Positions 39,393-48,415 of a stretch of 64,000 nucleotides of DNA are shown piece after piece. The first letter of the stretch is position 1. The number at the start of each line of letters is the position of its first letter. The DNA comes from Paraglaciecola arctica BSs20135 (GTDB lineage: Bacteria; Pseudomonadota; Gammaproteobacteria; Enterobacterales; Alteromonadaceae): contig NZ_BAEO01000008.1 of the NCBI RefSeq assembly GCF_000314995.1, forward strand, positions 1 to 64,000, written 5' to 3'. The notes below the pieces were generated by a model. It saw only the letters and a list, made by a program, of their open reading frames with translations. It was not told where the DNA came from and ran no database searches. A program made the translations under genes and the position numbers.

Positions 39393-39833
39393 ATGTTTTT
39401 TGAAGATTATCAGCCGGGTCAAACATCCCAATTTGGCGTTTACCAGGTTACCGAAGAAGAAATTATAGAGTTTGCCACCAAGTTTGATCCGCAGTTCTTT
39501 CATTTAGATAATGAGGCCGCGAAACATTCTCTGTTTGGGGGAATATGTGCAAGTGGATGGCATACAGCGTCAATGTTCATGCGCATGTTGATCGATAACC
39601 TACCTGAAAAACATGGTTCACTGGGTTCGCCGGGGATCAATAATATCAAATGGTTAAAACCTGTATATCCAGGATATATTCTAAGTGTAAATAGTCGTGT
39701 GAGTCATTGTAGATTGACTAAGAGTAAACCCGGAGTTGGCTTGATTTGTGTTAATTATGAGATTGTTAATCAGGATGATCTGATAGTTATGACCTTAGAA
39801 TCGAATGCTTTTATTAGGTGCAGGGATGGCTAA
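39393..39833 (+). CDS. MaoC-like hotdog dehydratase
   Basis: A 146-residue hotdog-fold protein with the MaoC pattern: ITEEEIIEFATKFDPQ-like start (VTEEEIIEFATKFDPQFFH), then GGICASGWHTASMFMRM and WLKPVYPGYILSV. Such enzymes hydrate 2-enoyl-CoA or related thioesters. It begins 11 bases after the kinase gene with AAGG in front, so it may be cotranscribed with the two-component system, an unexpected pairing. The substrate is unknown. Confidence 0.82.
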   Translation: MFFEDYQPGQTSQFGVYQVTEEEIIEFATKFDPQFFHLDNEAAKHSLFGGICASGWHTASMFMRMLIDNLPEKHGSLGSPGINNIKWLKPVYPGYILSVNSRVSHCRLTKSKPGVGLICVNYEIVNQDDLIVMTLESNAFIRCRDG

Positions 39834-39925
39834 GCATTCAAATTTGGAAGATCATAAACGTTGTTAATTCACGATAATTAACTAATGTTAGGTTAAGTTC
39901 TAATGTCAATATCAGGGTAGTAAGC

Positions 39926-40786
39926 TTGAATAAAGACACCTTCATTATTTTGGCTTTTCTTGGCGTCGTTGCAAGTGTTAGTTATTATGCATTAAAAAAG
40001 CCTGAGCAAGTGCTCGAAAAACCTCATAAACAGTTACCTGTTCAAACTGTCAATTATCTTCAACCTGGTATTTCAATTTCTAGCAGTTTATATATTAAGG
40101 CGCTCTTAGAGAGTGTTATGAGTATAACTGAGCCTGAATATGGCCCATATGAAATTAACATTATCGCTTCTTACCTTGCCCTGCCGCGTAAAAGGAAAGA
40201 AATGATTAAAGGAGATAATATTAATTTAATTTGGACTACTGAAGATATCAACACAATCAAAGAGCTAATTAAAGTTCCTTTTCATACTATGAAAGGTGTT
40301 CTTGGTTATCGAGCTATGATTATACAAGCTGATAGACAAGATGAATTTAGTAAAATTACTAATTTAGAAGAACTACAACTTATGAAACCTGGCCAAGTTA
40401 AGTTTTGGTCAGATACTTATATATATAAAAGTAATAATTTTAACGTTGTTACCTCACGCAAAATGTTTTCCCTTTTCCCTATGTTAGAAAGTAACAGATT
40501 TGATTTTTTACCACTTGGTATAAGTGAAATAAACCAAGAATATTTATCAATTAGACAAAAATACCCTTCTTTAGCCATAGAAACAGATTTGCTTATTAAA
40601 TATTCGCTACATATGTTCTTAATGGTTAGTCCTAATGAACCAATTCTCGCAGAACGTTTATTAAAAGGTCTTTTAGAAATCGAAAAAAGTGGGGAATTTG
40701 ATAGAATTTTTAACGAGTTTATTCAACCTGAAATGAACAAGATACAAATTCAGAATCGAAGAATAATAGAGCTTGAAAGTCCTTGA
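39926..40786 (+). CDS. orphan periplasmic binding-protein-like protein
   Basis: A 286-residue protein with an N-terminal hydrophobic anchor or signal (IILAFLGVVASVSYYAL). The pattern suggests a type II solute-binding fold (SBP_bac_3-like): GISISSSLYIKALLESVM, a central NLIWTTEDINTIKELIKVP, a DFLPLGISEINQEY strand-helix, and a terminal RLLKGLLEIEKSGEFDRIFNEF as in polar amino acid binding proteins. TTG at 39926 is the start. No transporter genes are adjacent, so it may be a sensor-type or orphan protein. Family assignment is tentative. Confidence 0.6.
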   Translation: MNKDTFIILAFLGVVASVSYYALKKPEQVLEKPHKQLPVQTVNYLQPGISISSSLYIKALLESVMSITEPEYGPYEINIIASYLALPRKRKEMIKGDNINLIWTTEDINTIKELIKVPFHTMKGVLGYRAMIIQADRQDEFSKITNLEELQLMKPGQVKFWSDTYIYKSNNFNVVTSRKMFSLFPMLESNRFDFLPLGISEINQEYLSIRQKYPSLAIETDLLIKYSLHMFLMVSPNEPILAERLLKGLLEIEKSGEFDRIFNEFIQPEMNKIQIQNRRIIELESP

Positions 40787-40838
40787 TACTTTTAAGATTT
40801 AAATCACTAAAAATGAATCAAAAGCTAAAGAAGAGTCA

Positions 40839-40874
40839 AACAAAAGGGCCTAATTAAAATTAAGTCCTTTTGTT
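40839..40874 (+). terminator. terminator after the binding-protein-like gene
   Basis: AACAAAAGG and CCTTTTGTT form a 9-bp perfect stem around an 18-base AT-rich loop. It sits between this plus-strand gene and the convergent azgA gene and may serve both. Confidence 0.5.
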
Positions 40875-40914
40875 ATATCAGATAAATAAATTTAAAATAT
40901 TGCGAAGCTCGAAG

Positions 40915-42243
40915 CTATTTCAAATCAAATACATATCTCAATATAAATACTGCGGCCATGATATAGGTAATGGTAGTCACTTGTTTGTAGCGCCCAGTGC
41001 CGACCATAATGCCTACGTATGTAATAAATCCAAGGGCGATACCTTCACTAATACTGAACGTCAGTGGCATTGCGAGTAGGGCAACAGTCGCAGTCGCTAG
41101 GGCTGTGAGATCATCAAAATCTAGTTGCCTAAATGAGTCCATCATTAATATACCCACCATGATTAGCGCGGGCGTGGTGGCCATCAATGGGATGACTTTC
41201 ATCAGAGGGGTGAGGAATAATGCCAAGATAAAACACAGTGCAACAAACACTGATGTAAGTCCTGTTCTACCGCCTGCGGACACTCCTGCAGCGGATTCGA
41301 CATAAGATGTTACGGGTGAAGTACCTATAGTGGCACCTACAACACTAGCTAGTGCATCTGCCGACATTGCTTTGCCCATTTTAGGTAATTCACCTTTCTC
41401 ATCTAACAAATTAGCGCGACGTGATACACCAATTAAGGTACCTATGGTATCGAACATATTGACAAACAATAGCGCAAAAATCAGATCCCATGTTTCTGCG
41501 AAATATTTGATGGGATACATAATATCCATGGCAAAAAAAGTGGTGTTTATATTATCAGGCAGACCTATAAACTCACTGGTATGTTGGGTTAAATAGCCGT
41601 CGCCAACTGGAATAAATGCGCCGATTAAGCTTAGGGTAATGACAGAAATAAGTATGGCCCCAGTCACTTTTCTAATCACCAATACTATAGTTAATATGAT
41701 CCCAGCGAGTGCGAGTAAAGTGGAAGGTTCAGATAAGTCACCAATAGATACAAAAGTGGCTGGATTATCGATGACCAGTCCCGCATTTTTAAGACCGATA
41801 AAAGCGATAAACAACCCTATACCACACTGGACTCCGATTTTTAATGCCGCAGGAATGGCTTTGGCTATTTTGGTTCTAACACCTGTTAAAGATAACAACA
41901 AAAATAGTATGCCATTCCAAAATACTATGCCTAAAGCCGCATCCCAAGGAATTTCTCGTGTTAAACAAATAGTAAATGCGAAGAAGGCATTTAATCCCAT
42001 GCCAGGCGCCATGGCGATAGGGTAATTGGTCATAAAGGCCATCAATAATGTGCCTAAACAAGCAGCGATTGCTGTGACTGTTATTAGCCCTTCGATTGGC
42101 ATGCCACCTGCACTTAATATACTAGGGTTAACTACTAACACATAAGACATGGCAGCAAAGGTGGTTAAACCGGCAATAAATTCAGTTTTTAGGTTGGTAC
42201 CTTTTTCTTTTAATTTAAAAAAGTGTTCAAGAAAATTAGACAT
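40915..42243 (-). CDS. AzgA-type purine base permease (adenine/hypoxanthine/guanine)
   Basis: Inner-membrane symporter of the AzgA branch of the NCS2 family, about 442 residues with 12-14 hydrophobic segments. It begins FFKLKEKGTNLKTEFIAGLT, continues with TFAAMSYVLVVNP and carries APGMGLNAFFAFTICL, all typical of AzgA permeases. The ATG at 42243 gives the family N terminus; a start 27 bases upstream is less likely. It is divergent from the adenine deaminase gene, which strongly suggests it brings in adenine or hypoxanthine. A RutR-like palindrome overlaps its promoter region. Confidence 0.92.
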   Translation of the reverse strand: MSNFLEHFFKLKEKGTNLKTEFIAGLTTFAAMSYVLVVNPSILSAGGMPIEGLITVTAIAACLGTLLMAFMTNYPIAMAPGMGLNAFFAFTICLTREIPWDAALGIVFWNGILFLLLSLTGVRTKIAKAIPAALKIGVQCGIGLFIAFIGLKNAGLVIDNPATFVSIGDLSEPSTLLALAGIILTIVLVIRKVTGAILISVITLSLIGAFIPVGDGYLTQHTSEFIGLPDNINTTFFAMDIMYPIKYFAETWDLIFALLFVNMFDTIGTLIGVSRRANLLDEKGELPKMGKAMSADALASVVGATIGTSPVTSYVESAAGVSAGGRTGLTSVFVALCFILALFLTPLMKVIPLMATTPALIMVGILMMDSFRQLDFDDLTALATATVALLAMPLTFSISEGIALGFITYVGIMVGTGRYKQVTTITYIMAAVFILRYVFDLK

Positions 42244-42262
42244 GTTTATCGCTCTGGTTTGT

Positions 42263-42275
42263 TTGCGCAACGCAA
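42263..42275. promoter_or_regulatory. short perfect inverted repeat in the azgA leader
   Basis: TTGCG-CAA-CGCAA lies 20 bases upstream of the azgA start, inside the probable 5' untranslated region. It could be a binding site for a LacI-type regulator or chance; no regulator can be named. Confidence 0.3.
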
Positions 42276-42308
42276 TTCTTGTAATTAGTAAAATCTAGTG
42301 CAAAATAC

Positions 42309-42322
42309 TGACCAACTAGTCA
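42309..42322. promoter_or_regulatory. RutR-like operator palindrome at azgA promoter
   Basis: TGACCAACTAGTCA fits TGACYA-NN-TRGTCA with one asymmetric base. On the minus strand it overlaps a TTGACT hexamer that could be the azgA -35 box. Its reverse complement shares GACTA-NN-TGGTCAG with the palindrome before xdhA (28838-28853). Confidence 0.6.
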
Positions 42323-42496
42323 AGCATTGGTTTGATTTATGCTAATAGAATAAATTAATCACAGATTTTATATAAATCAGCATCAATAATGCGGTTTAAG
42401 AATTTGATTCTACAAGATAATGTAGACAGGTTGAGATTAATTATAAATTTTCTGCACCAAAAGTGAGAAATTATGTTCTATGTTAGGGTGTGCAGA

Positions 42497-42508
42497 TGAT
42501 GTACATCA
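42497..42508. promoter_or_regulatory. 12-bp perfect palindrome before adenine deaminase gene
   Basis: TGATGTACATCA is a perfect palindrome 25 bases upstream of the adenine deaminase start. The position suits an operator over the transcription start. No known consensus is recognised. Confidence 0.3.
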
Positions 42509-42533
42509 GTTGTTGAAGTGAAGTGAGCGAGAA

Positions 42534-43541
42534 ATGAATAAAAATGAATTAAAAAAATGGGTCTCAGTCTTACCAAAAGTTGAACTGCATTTACATATTG
42601 AAGGTTCACTCGAACCTGAATTAATGATGACCTTAGCCAAAAAACATCAAATCAAATTACCTTATGCAAACATCGAAGAAGTAAAAAGTGCCTATAATTT
42701 TGATAATTTACAAAGCTTTTTAGACCTGTATTATTTGGGCGCGTCGGTACTTAAAGACGAAGATGATTTTTATCAGTTGATGTGGAATTATTTACTTAAA
42801 TGCAAAGAAGATAATGTTGTGCACGTTGAAATTATGTTCGACCCGCAAACCCATACTGAACGTGGTATTGGATTTGATGTGTTTATGCCAGGTTTTAAAC
42901 GAGCAATACAACAAGCACAGCAACAATGGGGCCAATCTTGTTTATTGATTATGTCTTTCTTAAGGCATTTAACCGAACAAAGTGCTATTGAAACCTTACA
43001 AGCTTCTACAGCTTATCTAAAGGATATAATTGCCGTAGGACTGGATAGTGGTGAGCTAGGTAATCCTCCTGAAAAATTTACTCAAGTGTTTAAAATGGCC
43101 AAAGAACTGGGTTTGAAACGAGTGGCCCATGCTGGAGAAGAAGGCCCCGCTGATTATATCTGGGGGGCGATAAATGCTTTAGACGTGCATCGTATTGATC
43201 ATGGTGTGCGCAGTATTGATGATCCACAATTGATAGCGCATCTTATTGATTCGCAACATCCTTTAACCGTTTGTCCTTTGTCGAATACTAAATTAAAAGT
43301 GTTCGATCATATGCAAGAGCATAATATATTAACACTATTAGATTTAGGCTTAATGGTCACAGTTAATGCCGATGATCCTAGTTATTTTGGTGGTTATTTG
43401 AATGATAATTACCATGCCTTGATTGATCATTTACCTATAGAGAAACATCATTTAGAACAGTTAGTAAAAAATAGTTTTAACGCTAGTTTTATGACTACAG
43501 AACATAAACAAAAGTGGCTCGGAGAGTTTAATAGCGGCTAA
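42534..43541 (+). CDS. adenine deaminase (adenosine-deaminase fold)
   Basis: Hydrolyses adenine to hypoxanthine and ammonia in the cytoplasm. The 335-residue protein has the zinc motif HLHIEGSLEP (His19, His21), HAGEEGP, HRIDHGVR and NADDPSYFGG. The segments FLDLYYLGASVL, VVHVEIMFDPQTHTERG and SFLRHL match the adenine deaminase subgroup, which includes the Pseudomonas PA0148 protein, better than adenosine deaminases. It is divergent from the AzgA permease gene. Hypoxanthine would pass to the xanthine dehydrogenase encoded at 24957-28770. Confidence 0.9.
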   Translation: MNKNELKKWVSVLPKVELHLHIEGSLEPELMMTLAKKHQIKLPYANIEEVKSAYNFDNLQSFLDLYYLGASVLKDEDDFYQLMWNYLLKCKEDNVVHVEIMFDPQTHTERGIGFDVFMPGFKRAIQQAQQQWGQSCLLIMSFLRHLTEQSAIETLQASTAYLKDIIAVGLDSGELGNPPEKFTQVFKMAKELGLKRVAHAGEEGPADYIWGAINALDVHRIDHGVRSIDDPQLIAHLIDSQHPLTVCPLSNTKLKVFDHMQEHNILTLLDLGLMVTVNADDPSYFGGYLNDNYHALIDHLPIEKHHLEQLVKNSFNASFMTTEHKQKWLGEFNSG

Positions 43542-43749
43542 AACACTTTCTTATTTATTGTCTGCTATTTGCACATTGTCCACACTTTATCCGCAGATTC
43601 TAAGCGTAACTTGAGGGGGGGATATTTGTATTGAAACAAGTGTTTGTTCCTATACTTTGGGTAATAAGTTGTAAAAAGGCAGTTACTTTCACAAAAAACA
43701 GCGCAAGAAAACAGGAATTACGATTTATACATTTAGGTCGTAATTTAAG

Positions 43750-43774
43750 AGAAACGGTCCTGTGAGCCGTTTCT
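43750..43774. terminator. bidirectional terminator between adenine deaminase and small secreted protein genes
   Basis: AGAAACGG and CCGTTTCT form an 8-bp perfect stem with a 9-base loop. T-rich sequence follows on the plus strand. It lies between convergent genes and can serve both. Confidence 0.6.
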
Positions 43775-43797
43775 TTATCAATAAGATATTCAGACTA

Positions 43798-44061
43798 TCA
43801 CTTATGTTGCGATGCCATAGCAACAACAAGTTGCAGAGCTTGGTCTTTATTAAACCCGCTTTCGATTAGTGCTTCATAATGTTTACGAAGTAATTCTGCT
43901 TGAGCCTTCACTAATTTTGGTTCACTTAATGCCATGGTTTGATTAAGTAATTGTTCTGATAATTGTTGGTTCATAAAATTAAGCGATTTTTTCTCTTGTG
44001 CGTTAATACTGCCAACAAAAAAAGCAATAATTGCGACAACTGCTATACAGAGGTTTTTCAT
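43798..44061 (-). CDS. small secreted protein of unknown function
   Basis: An 87-residue protein with a clear signal peptide (MKNLCIAVVAIIAFFVGSINA, cleavage expected after INA). The remaining 66 residues are helical and rich in Leu, Gln and Glu. The C-terminal part (YEALIESGFNKDQALQLVVAMA) resembles the small helix pairs seen in periplasmic proteins, but I do not recognise a family. It lies 71 bases downstream of the NUP-cupin gene on the same strand and may share its transcript. Confidence 0.62.
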   Translation of the reverse strand: MKNLCIAVVAIIAFFVGSINAQEKKSLNFMNQQLSEQLLNQTMALSEPKLVKAQAELLRKHYEALIESGFNKDQALQLVVAMASQHK

Positions 44062-44132
44062 ATTGGTTACTCAACATAATTAGATTATTTGCAATTCCAG
44101 TAGGAGTCTTATTGCTTTATAAAGTTCATCAG

Positions 44133-45836
44133 TTATTCACGGCTAAGTTCAGTAACTAATTGTTTATACTTAGGAAATTTCTTTAATAACATAGACTTGT
44201 CACCCAGTTTCATATCTGAATATTCAAATCCTGGTGCTACTGCTTCACCAATCAGTCCGTACCCATATTTCCCATCAGTTGGAATTTTTGAGGCCTTCCA
44301 AGTACCGCCTTTTACCATCATTTGCATTTGATGCCCTTTAGTTGGGTCTGGACCTAATATGGTTTTTTGCAAACTACCGTCTGTCTTTAGCATATAGTAG
44401 GTAATAGGATCGCCCATATGAAAATAATGCATGATATCTGATTGATTCATATGAAAATGACCAATAGGGGACTTGGCACTTAGTAGATAATAGATGCTGG
44501 TCATGGTGACTCTATCCCCATTTTTAGTGGCAATAGTCGGCCTATGATCTGCCTTAAAGGTTTGACGAAAATAGCCCCCTTCAACATGGGCTTCAAGGTC
44601 CAGCGCTTCAGCTAATTGTTCTGCAGTTAAAATTTTATCGTTATTTTTGATAGTGGACAATTTATCAATTGTAGCTGCATTTTTGCTGTTTTCAGTGACA
44701 GCTTGCTGCTTAACATTATCTACACTAGCGTCTACTTGGTAAGGCATAGTGGTTTTATAAACAGACCAATTACTTGTCAGTGTGTTAACTACCTTACTAC
44801 CTACAATATAAGCCGATTCAACAGCTGATTGCATGCCTACGTATCCCTTCTTTTGAATTTTAATATTATCAGCTGCACTTAAGGCGTCTTGTGGTTGGCT
44901 GTAGTTACTTGCAGTTCGTAAAACCATAAAACGGTTTTTGTCTGCCTTTCCTGCTTTGTGTAAATAACTCAATGCCTGATATGTGCCTGTATCTTCCATT
45001 CCAGAGGTGACAAAATTACCCTTGCCCTGAGTCCAATAAGACACCCAATCATTAGCCCACTGATTCAACAGTTTGCCGTGCCAATAAGTTGATGCAGCCA
45101 AATGATCCCCTTTTAAAACTAAAGGTGGTTTTTGTGCATTTGGATAATTTATGTATTGTTCTCTAAAGGTTTTCATCGGCGGGTAATCATTAAGCTTTTC
45201 ATCTTGGGTTAATTCAAAAGCCCAATCGGCTAAATTGGCATTAATTTTATAGACCTCACCATTAACATTTTTATCCGGGTTACTTACTGTTGCCTCTGAG
45301 TATGGTTGAGTAGCAAATAAGGGAAAATATCCTGTTGTCCAATCACTCGGTATTTCTCTGGCGTCTATTTCATGGGACAAGTCACCATCTACTAACCATG
45401 TTGCCCAAACTGCTGAACCAATGGAACCATTTGCGGGATCTATTCCGGCTATCCCTGCCACTAACCAATAGGCGTGAGTGAGGTCAAAACGAGGATCTAG
45501 ACCTAATGCAATAACGGCCGCGGTTGCGCGTGCTGTGCCCATGCCAGTTACCACACCTAAAACACCAGTATCAGCATTAAAAAACAGGTCATGGTGTCCA
45601 TGTACCAATGGATACTTTACATCTAATTTTTGGCCTTGTTTCCATAACTGGAATTCACCTGCTTTGTCACCCTGATCTTCACCTATTTCAAACATAGTCA
45701 GGACCACTACTTTAACTTCAATAGGTTTTTTATTTTTTAATGAATCGGTATTTTCAACAACGGACTTTACTGCCGAACAACTCATTAACAATAAACTTAT
45801 AAGGGCTATTATTTGCACTCGATAGACCAACTTCAT
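44133..45836 (-). CDS. lipoprotein fusing a NUP (purine nucleoside permease family) domain to a Cupin_5 domain
   Basis: A 567-residue lipoprotein (LLMSC, Cys20). Residues about 38-355 match the NUP family (PF06516): VVVLTMFEIG, GVVTGMGTARATAAVIALG, YWLVAGIAGIDP, and TSGMEDTGTYQAL. This family has a nucleoside-phosphorylase-like fold and no membrane helices, so an extracytoplasmic nucleoside-binding or nucleosidase role is more likely than permease. Residues about 403-560 match Cupin_5 (DUF985): VEGGYFRQTF, GHFHMNQSDIMHYFHMGDP, and GLIGEAVAPGFEY. ATG at 45836 follows GGGAGAG. I do not know this fusion from standard annotation. The upstream neighbour is a TonB-dependent receptor. Confidence 0.85.
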   Translation of the reverse strand: MKLVYRVQIIALISLLLMSCSAVKSVVENTDSLKNKKPIEVKVVVLTMFEIGEDQGDKAGEFQLWKQGQKLDVKYPLVHGHHDLFFNADTGVLGVVTGMGTARATAAVIALGLDPRFDLTHAYWLVAGIAGIDPANGSIGSAVWATWLVDGDLSHEIDAREIPSDWTTGYFPLFATQPYSEATVSNPDKNVNGEVYKINANLADWAFELTQDEKLNDYPPMKTFREQYINYPNAQKPPLVLKGDHLAASTYWHGKLLNQWANDWVSYWTQGKGNFVTSGMEDTGTYQALSYLHKAGKADKNRFMVLRTASNYSQPQDALSAADNIKIQKKGYVGMQSAVESAYIVGSKVVNTLTSNWSVYKTTMPYQVDASVDNVKQQAVTENSKNAATIDKLSTIKNNDKILTAEQLAEALDLEAHVEGGYFRQTFKADHRPTIATKNGDRVTMTSIYYLLSAKSPIGHFHMNQSDIMHYFHMGDPITYYMLKTDGSLQKTILGPDPTKGHQMQMMVKGGTWKASKIPTDGKYGYGLIGEAVAPGFEYSDMKLGDKSMLLKKFPKYKQLVTELSRE

Positions 45837-45879
45837 CTTCTCTCCCAAAGGAATTTATTTCCATTCATCACATAATAAA

Positions 45880-45910
45880 AAAACGAGGTATGAAAATCAT
45901 ACCTCGTTTT
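45880..45910 (-). terminator. strong terminator after the TonB-dependent receptor gene
   Basis: AAAACGAGGTATG and CATACCTCGTTTT form a 13-bp perfect stem with a 5-base loop, followed on the minus strand by a T-run. It separates the receptor gene from the NUP-cupin gene, so the latter may be partly read through or have its own promoter. Confidence 0.85.
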
Positions 45911-45931
45911 GATTTCTAACTGCTATGTAAG

Positions 45932-48415
45932 TTAAAACTTATAATTTACTGTAGCTTGGAAATGACGAGGTAATTCTGGCAAAACCACTGAACTCCCAAA
46001 TAAATCTGGGAAGTTAGAACGGAAGTAGGTTTCATCAGTTAAGTTCTTTATATTCAAACTTGCTGACCAAACATCTGCTTCATACCTTATACCTGCATTA
46101 ACCAAAGTATAAGCAGGTAATAAGACAGCTTGTGAATAACCTGAATATGCAGAATCTACATCTACAATACTGGCGTTAACAATAAAACCATTTTGGAAGT
46201 CATAGGTACCTGTCAATGTGTAAATGTTTTCTGGGATACCGGCTTTAAGACCTTCAGGGTTATTACTAGTTGTGGCATTTCCGATAGCGACACCACCAAA
46301 AACAAGAGAAGGATCAAGCAAAGGCATATCTTCAGCACCAAAGAAACCAAATTGGTATCCATCTTCAATAGCCGTTAAGTTTTTAACTTTAACATTGGTA
46401 TACCCAGCTGTTATAACTAAGGCATCACTGACTACCCAACGTAATTCAAACTCAGTTCCTTTAGTTTCCGTGACGTTATTGAGTGTGGTTGATTGTGCTT
46501 TAGTATCAGTACGTTCTTGCTCATAATTAGCAATGGCAAAATATAGTGTGTCATCTAAGAATGAACCTTTTACACCGAATTCAAACAAAGTAGATTTGTC
46601 AAAAACACCACCAGAATAAATGGCCCCAGTTTTAATTTCAGCGCCCTGACCAACGATGATAGTTGATTGCTCCGCTGCTGTAATATAAGGAATTAATCCA
46701 AACTCAAATTTGTAAGAGATACTGGTATTCCAAGATACACCACTTACATCATCTTCAGCGCTAACGGGAGCTGAAATATCGGCAGCAGTATAATTGACTG
46801 GATCTGCGCCAAAATCATTTAGCAGATATTTGCCATCCTCCGACACAATAACAAAGCCTGAGCCGTAATCGCCTAGAAATAATTTATCAACATCTGTATT
46901 GCTTTCCATATCAAAAGTGTCATAGCGCACTCCCAAGACTATATTTAAACCCCAGTCCCAGGTTAAATCGACCATGGCACCAAAACCTAAGTCTAAATAA
47001 TTGCCTTGGTACCACTCGGTATAATCATCATCAATAGTGGTCGCTAATAGACGCCTGTCAAGAGCACCTGAAGCCATAGTTAGATCACGACGGTCAAAAT
47101 ACTCGTCCTTCCAATCTTCACCATGTTCAAAATCTATGTAGCGCAATGAAGGTGAGATTTGTACTTGAGCCAAAAGGCTGTTTACCTCAAATTCTGTTGA
47201 AAATACTATCTTATCTTCAAACACAAAACTGTCATGATACTGCGAAAAACCGTACGCATTTTCATTCATGTTCTCATAACCTTCATAGAACATTTGGTTT
47301 TTGATTTCCCAACCATTGTCGGTGTAATAAAACACATCAAAGTATAGGGTTTGAACTGTATTTAATAATTTATCATCAGCTGCTACTAGGACTTGACTAC
47401 CTTTTAACGTTGTTTCACCAACATTTTCCAAAGCCATAATCGCTGGGATCAGATCTGCTGTAGTCTCATTCATTGGTACTTGCCAAATGAATGGATTAAC
47501 ATTTACAGCCCCATATTCTTGGTGGGAAATCGACCCATCACCACTAGTGTCTAAGGGCTGAGCAGTACCAGTAATATAAGTGCCGTTGTCAACTAAGTCT
47601 TGGGTTAAACGGTTCCAACCAGCAACTTGGTTGCCATCATAGTCATGATACATACCACCAAATTCAACACGTAAATTATCAGTAATATCTATGTTAAATG
47701 AAGCTTGTAAAACTGTTTGATCGGTTCCTGTATTTTCATAATAACTACCAGAGTTTTCGACTTCACCATAAAAGTAAAAGCCCATATCTTTATCACCAAT
47801 ACTAGCCGGACCACCGATTTCAGCGGTCATCACACTTTTGTCCCAACTACCTGTGGTATATGAAAAAGCCCCTTCATTTTTTTCTAGGTATTGACCACCA
47901 CTAGCACGAGCTGACTTAGGGTTAAAGTTAAGGTAGCCACCTATTTTTGCAGGACCATAAATTGGCGATGCAGGGCCTCGCACAATATCTATTCGGCTTG
48001 AAGCACCGATAGGAGTCGGGTAGTTACCTGGGTTGTCTAAACGTTTAACCCCACGAAAATAAGTTTCCCCTGGTGTTCCACGTACATCTAATGAACCGGC
48101 CACACCGAAAAATGATTGGGTAAATACGCCGGGTGAAAAAGCAACTAATTCATCAATGTCACTAACGCTAAAACGTTCTAGTTGTTCTTCACTGATAGTT
48201 GAGGCTGAACGAGGAGTTTCTAGAATTGATTTTCCAAAACCAAAAACGGCTTCAACATCTTGTCCGGGTAAACTGCCCAAGGAGCCGGTTACTTCAATAC
48301 GCTCTAAATTTTTTTCTTCAATTTCTTGCGCCATGGCTTGTAGCGGTAAGAAGGTGGCTAGTCCAATAGCTACTGCTTTCGCAAGTGGGTTTGATATAAA
48401 GGTTTTGTTTGTCAT
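45932..48415 (-). CDS. TonB-dependent outer-membrane receptor
   Basis: An 827-residue outer-membrane receptor for energy-dependent uptake. A signal peptide ends LQAMAQ. The plug domain contains RIEVTGS, ETPRSASTISEEQLERFSV, SPGVFTQSFFGVAGS and VRGTPGETYFRGV. The barrel ends in FQATVNYKF with the terminal Phe needed for membrane assembly. The substrate is not encoded in the sequence. The gene lies just upstream of the NUP-cupin lipoprotein gene and near adenine permease and deaminase genes, so a purine nucleoside or nucleotide is a fair guess. A carbohydrate or siderophore remains possible. Confidence 0.9.
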   Translation of the reverse strand: MTNKTFISNPLAKAVAIGLATFLPLQAMAQEIEEKNLERIEVTGSLGSLPGQDVEAVFGFGKSILETPRSASTISEEQLERFSVSDIDELVAFSPGVFTQSFFGVAGSLDVRGTPGETYFRGVKRLDNPGNYPTPIGASSRIDIVRGPASPIYGPAKIGGYLNFNPKSARASGGQYLEKNEGAFSYTTGSWDKSVMTAEIGGPASIGDKDMGFYFYGEVENSGSYYENTGTDQTVLQASFNIDITDNLRVEFGGMYHDYDGNQVAGWNRLTQDLVDNGTYITGTAQPLDTSGDGSISHQEYGAVNVNPFIWQVPMNETTADLIPAIMALENVGETTLKGSQVLVAADDKLLNTVQTLYFDVFYYTDNGWEIKNQMFYEGYENMNENAYGFSQYHDSFVFEDKIVFSTEFEVNSLLAQVQISPSLRYIDFEHGEDWKDEYFDRRDLTMASGALDRRLLATTIDDDYTEWYQGNYLDLGFGAMVDLTWDWGLNIVLGVRYDTFDMESNTDVDKLFLGDYGSGFVIVSEDGKYLLNDFGADPVNYTAADISAPVSAEDDVSGVSWNTSISYKFEFGLIPYITAAEQSTIIVGQGAEIKTGAIYSGGVFDKSTLFEFGVKGSFLDDTLYFAIANYEQERTDTKAQSTTLNNVTETKGTEFELRWVVSDALVITAGYTNVKVKNLTAIEDGYQFGFFGAEDMPLLDPSLVFGGVAIGNATTSNNPEGLKAGIPENIYTLTGTYDFQNGFIVNASIVDVDSAYSGYSQAVLLPAYTLVNAGIRYEADVWSASLNIKNLTDETYFRSNFPDLFGSSVVLPELPRHFQATVNYKF

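Noticed and set aside
40870-42061. Several plus-strand frames of 69 to 128 codons across the azgA gene
   Set aside because: They mirror a well-supported permease gene on the other strand and have no signals of their own.
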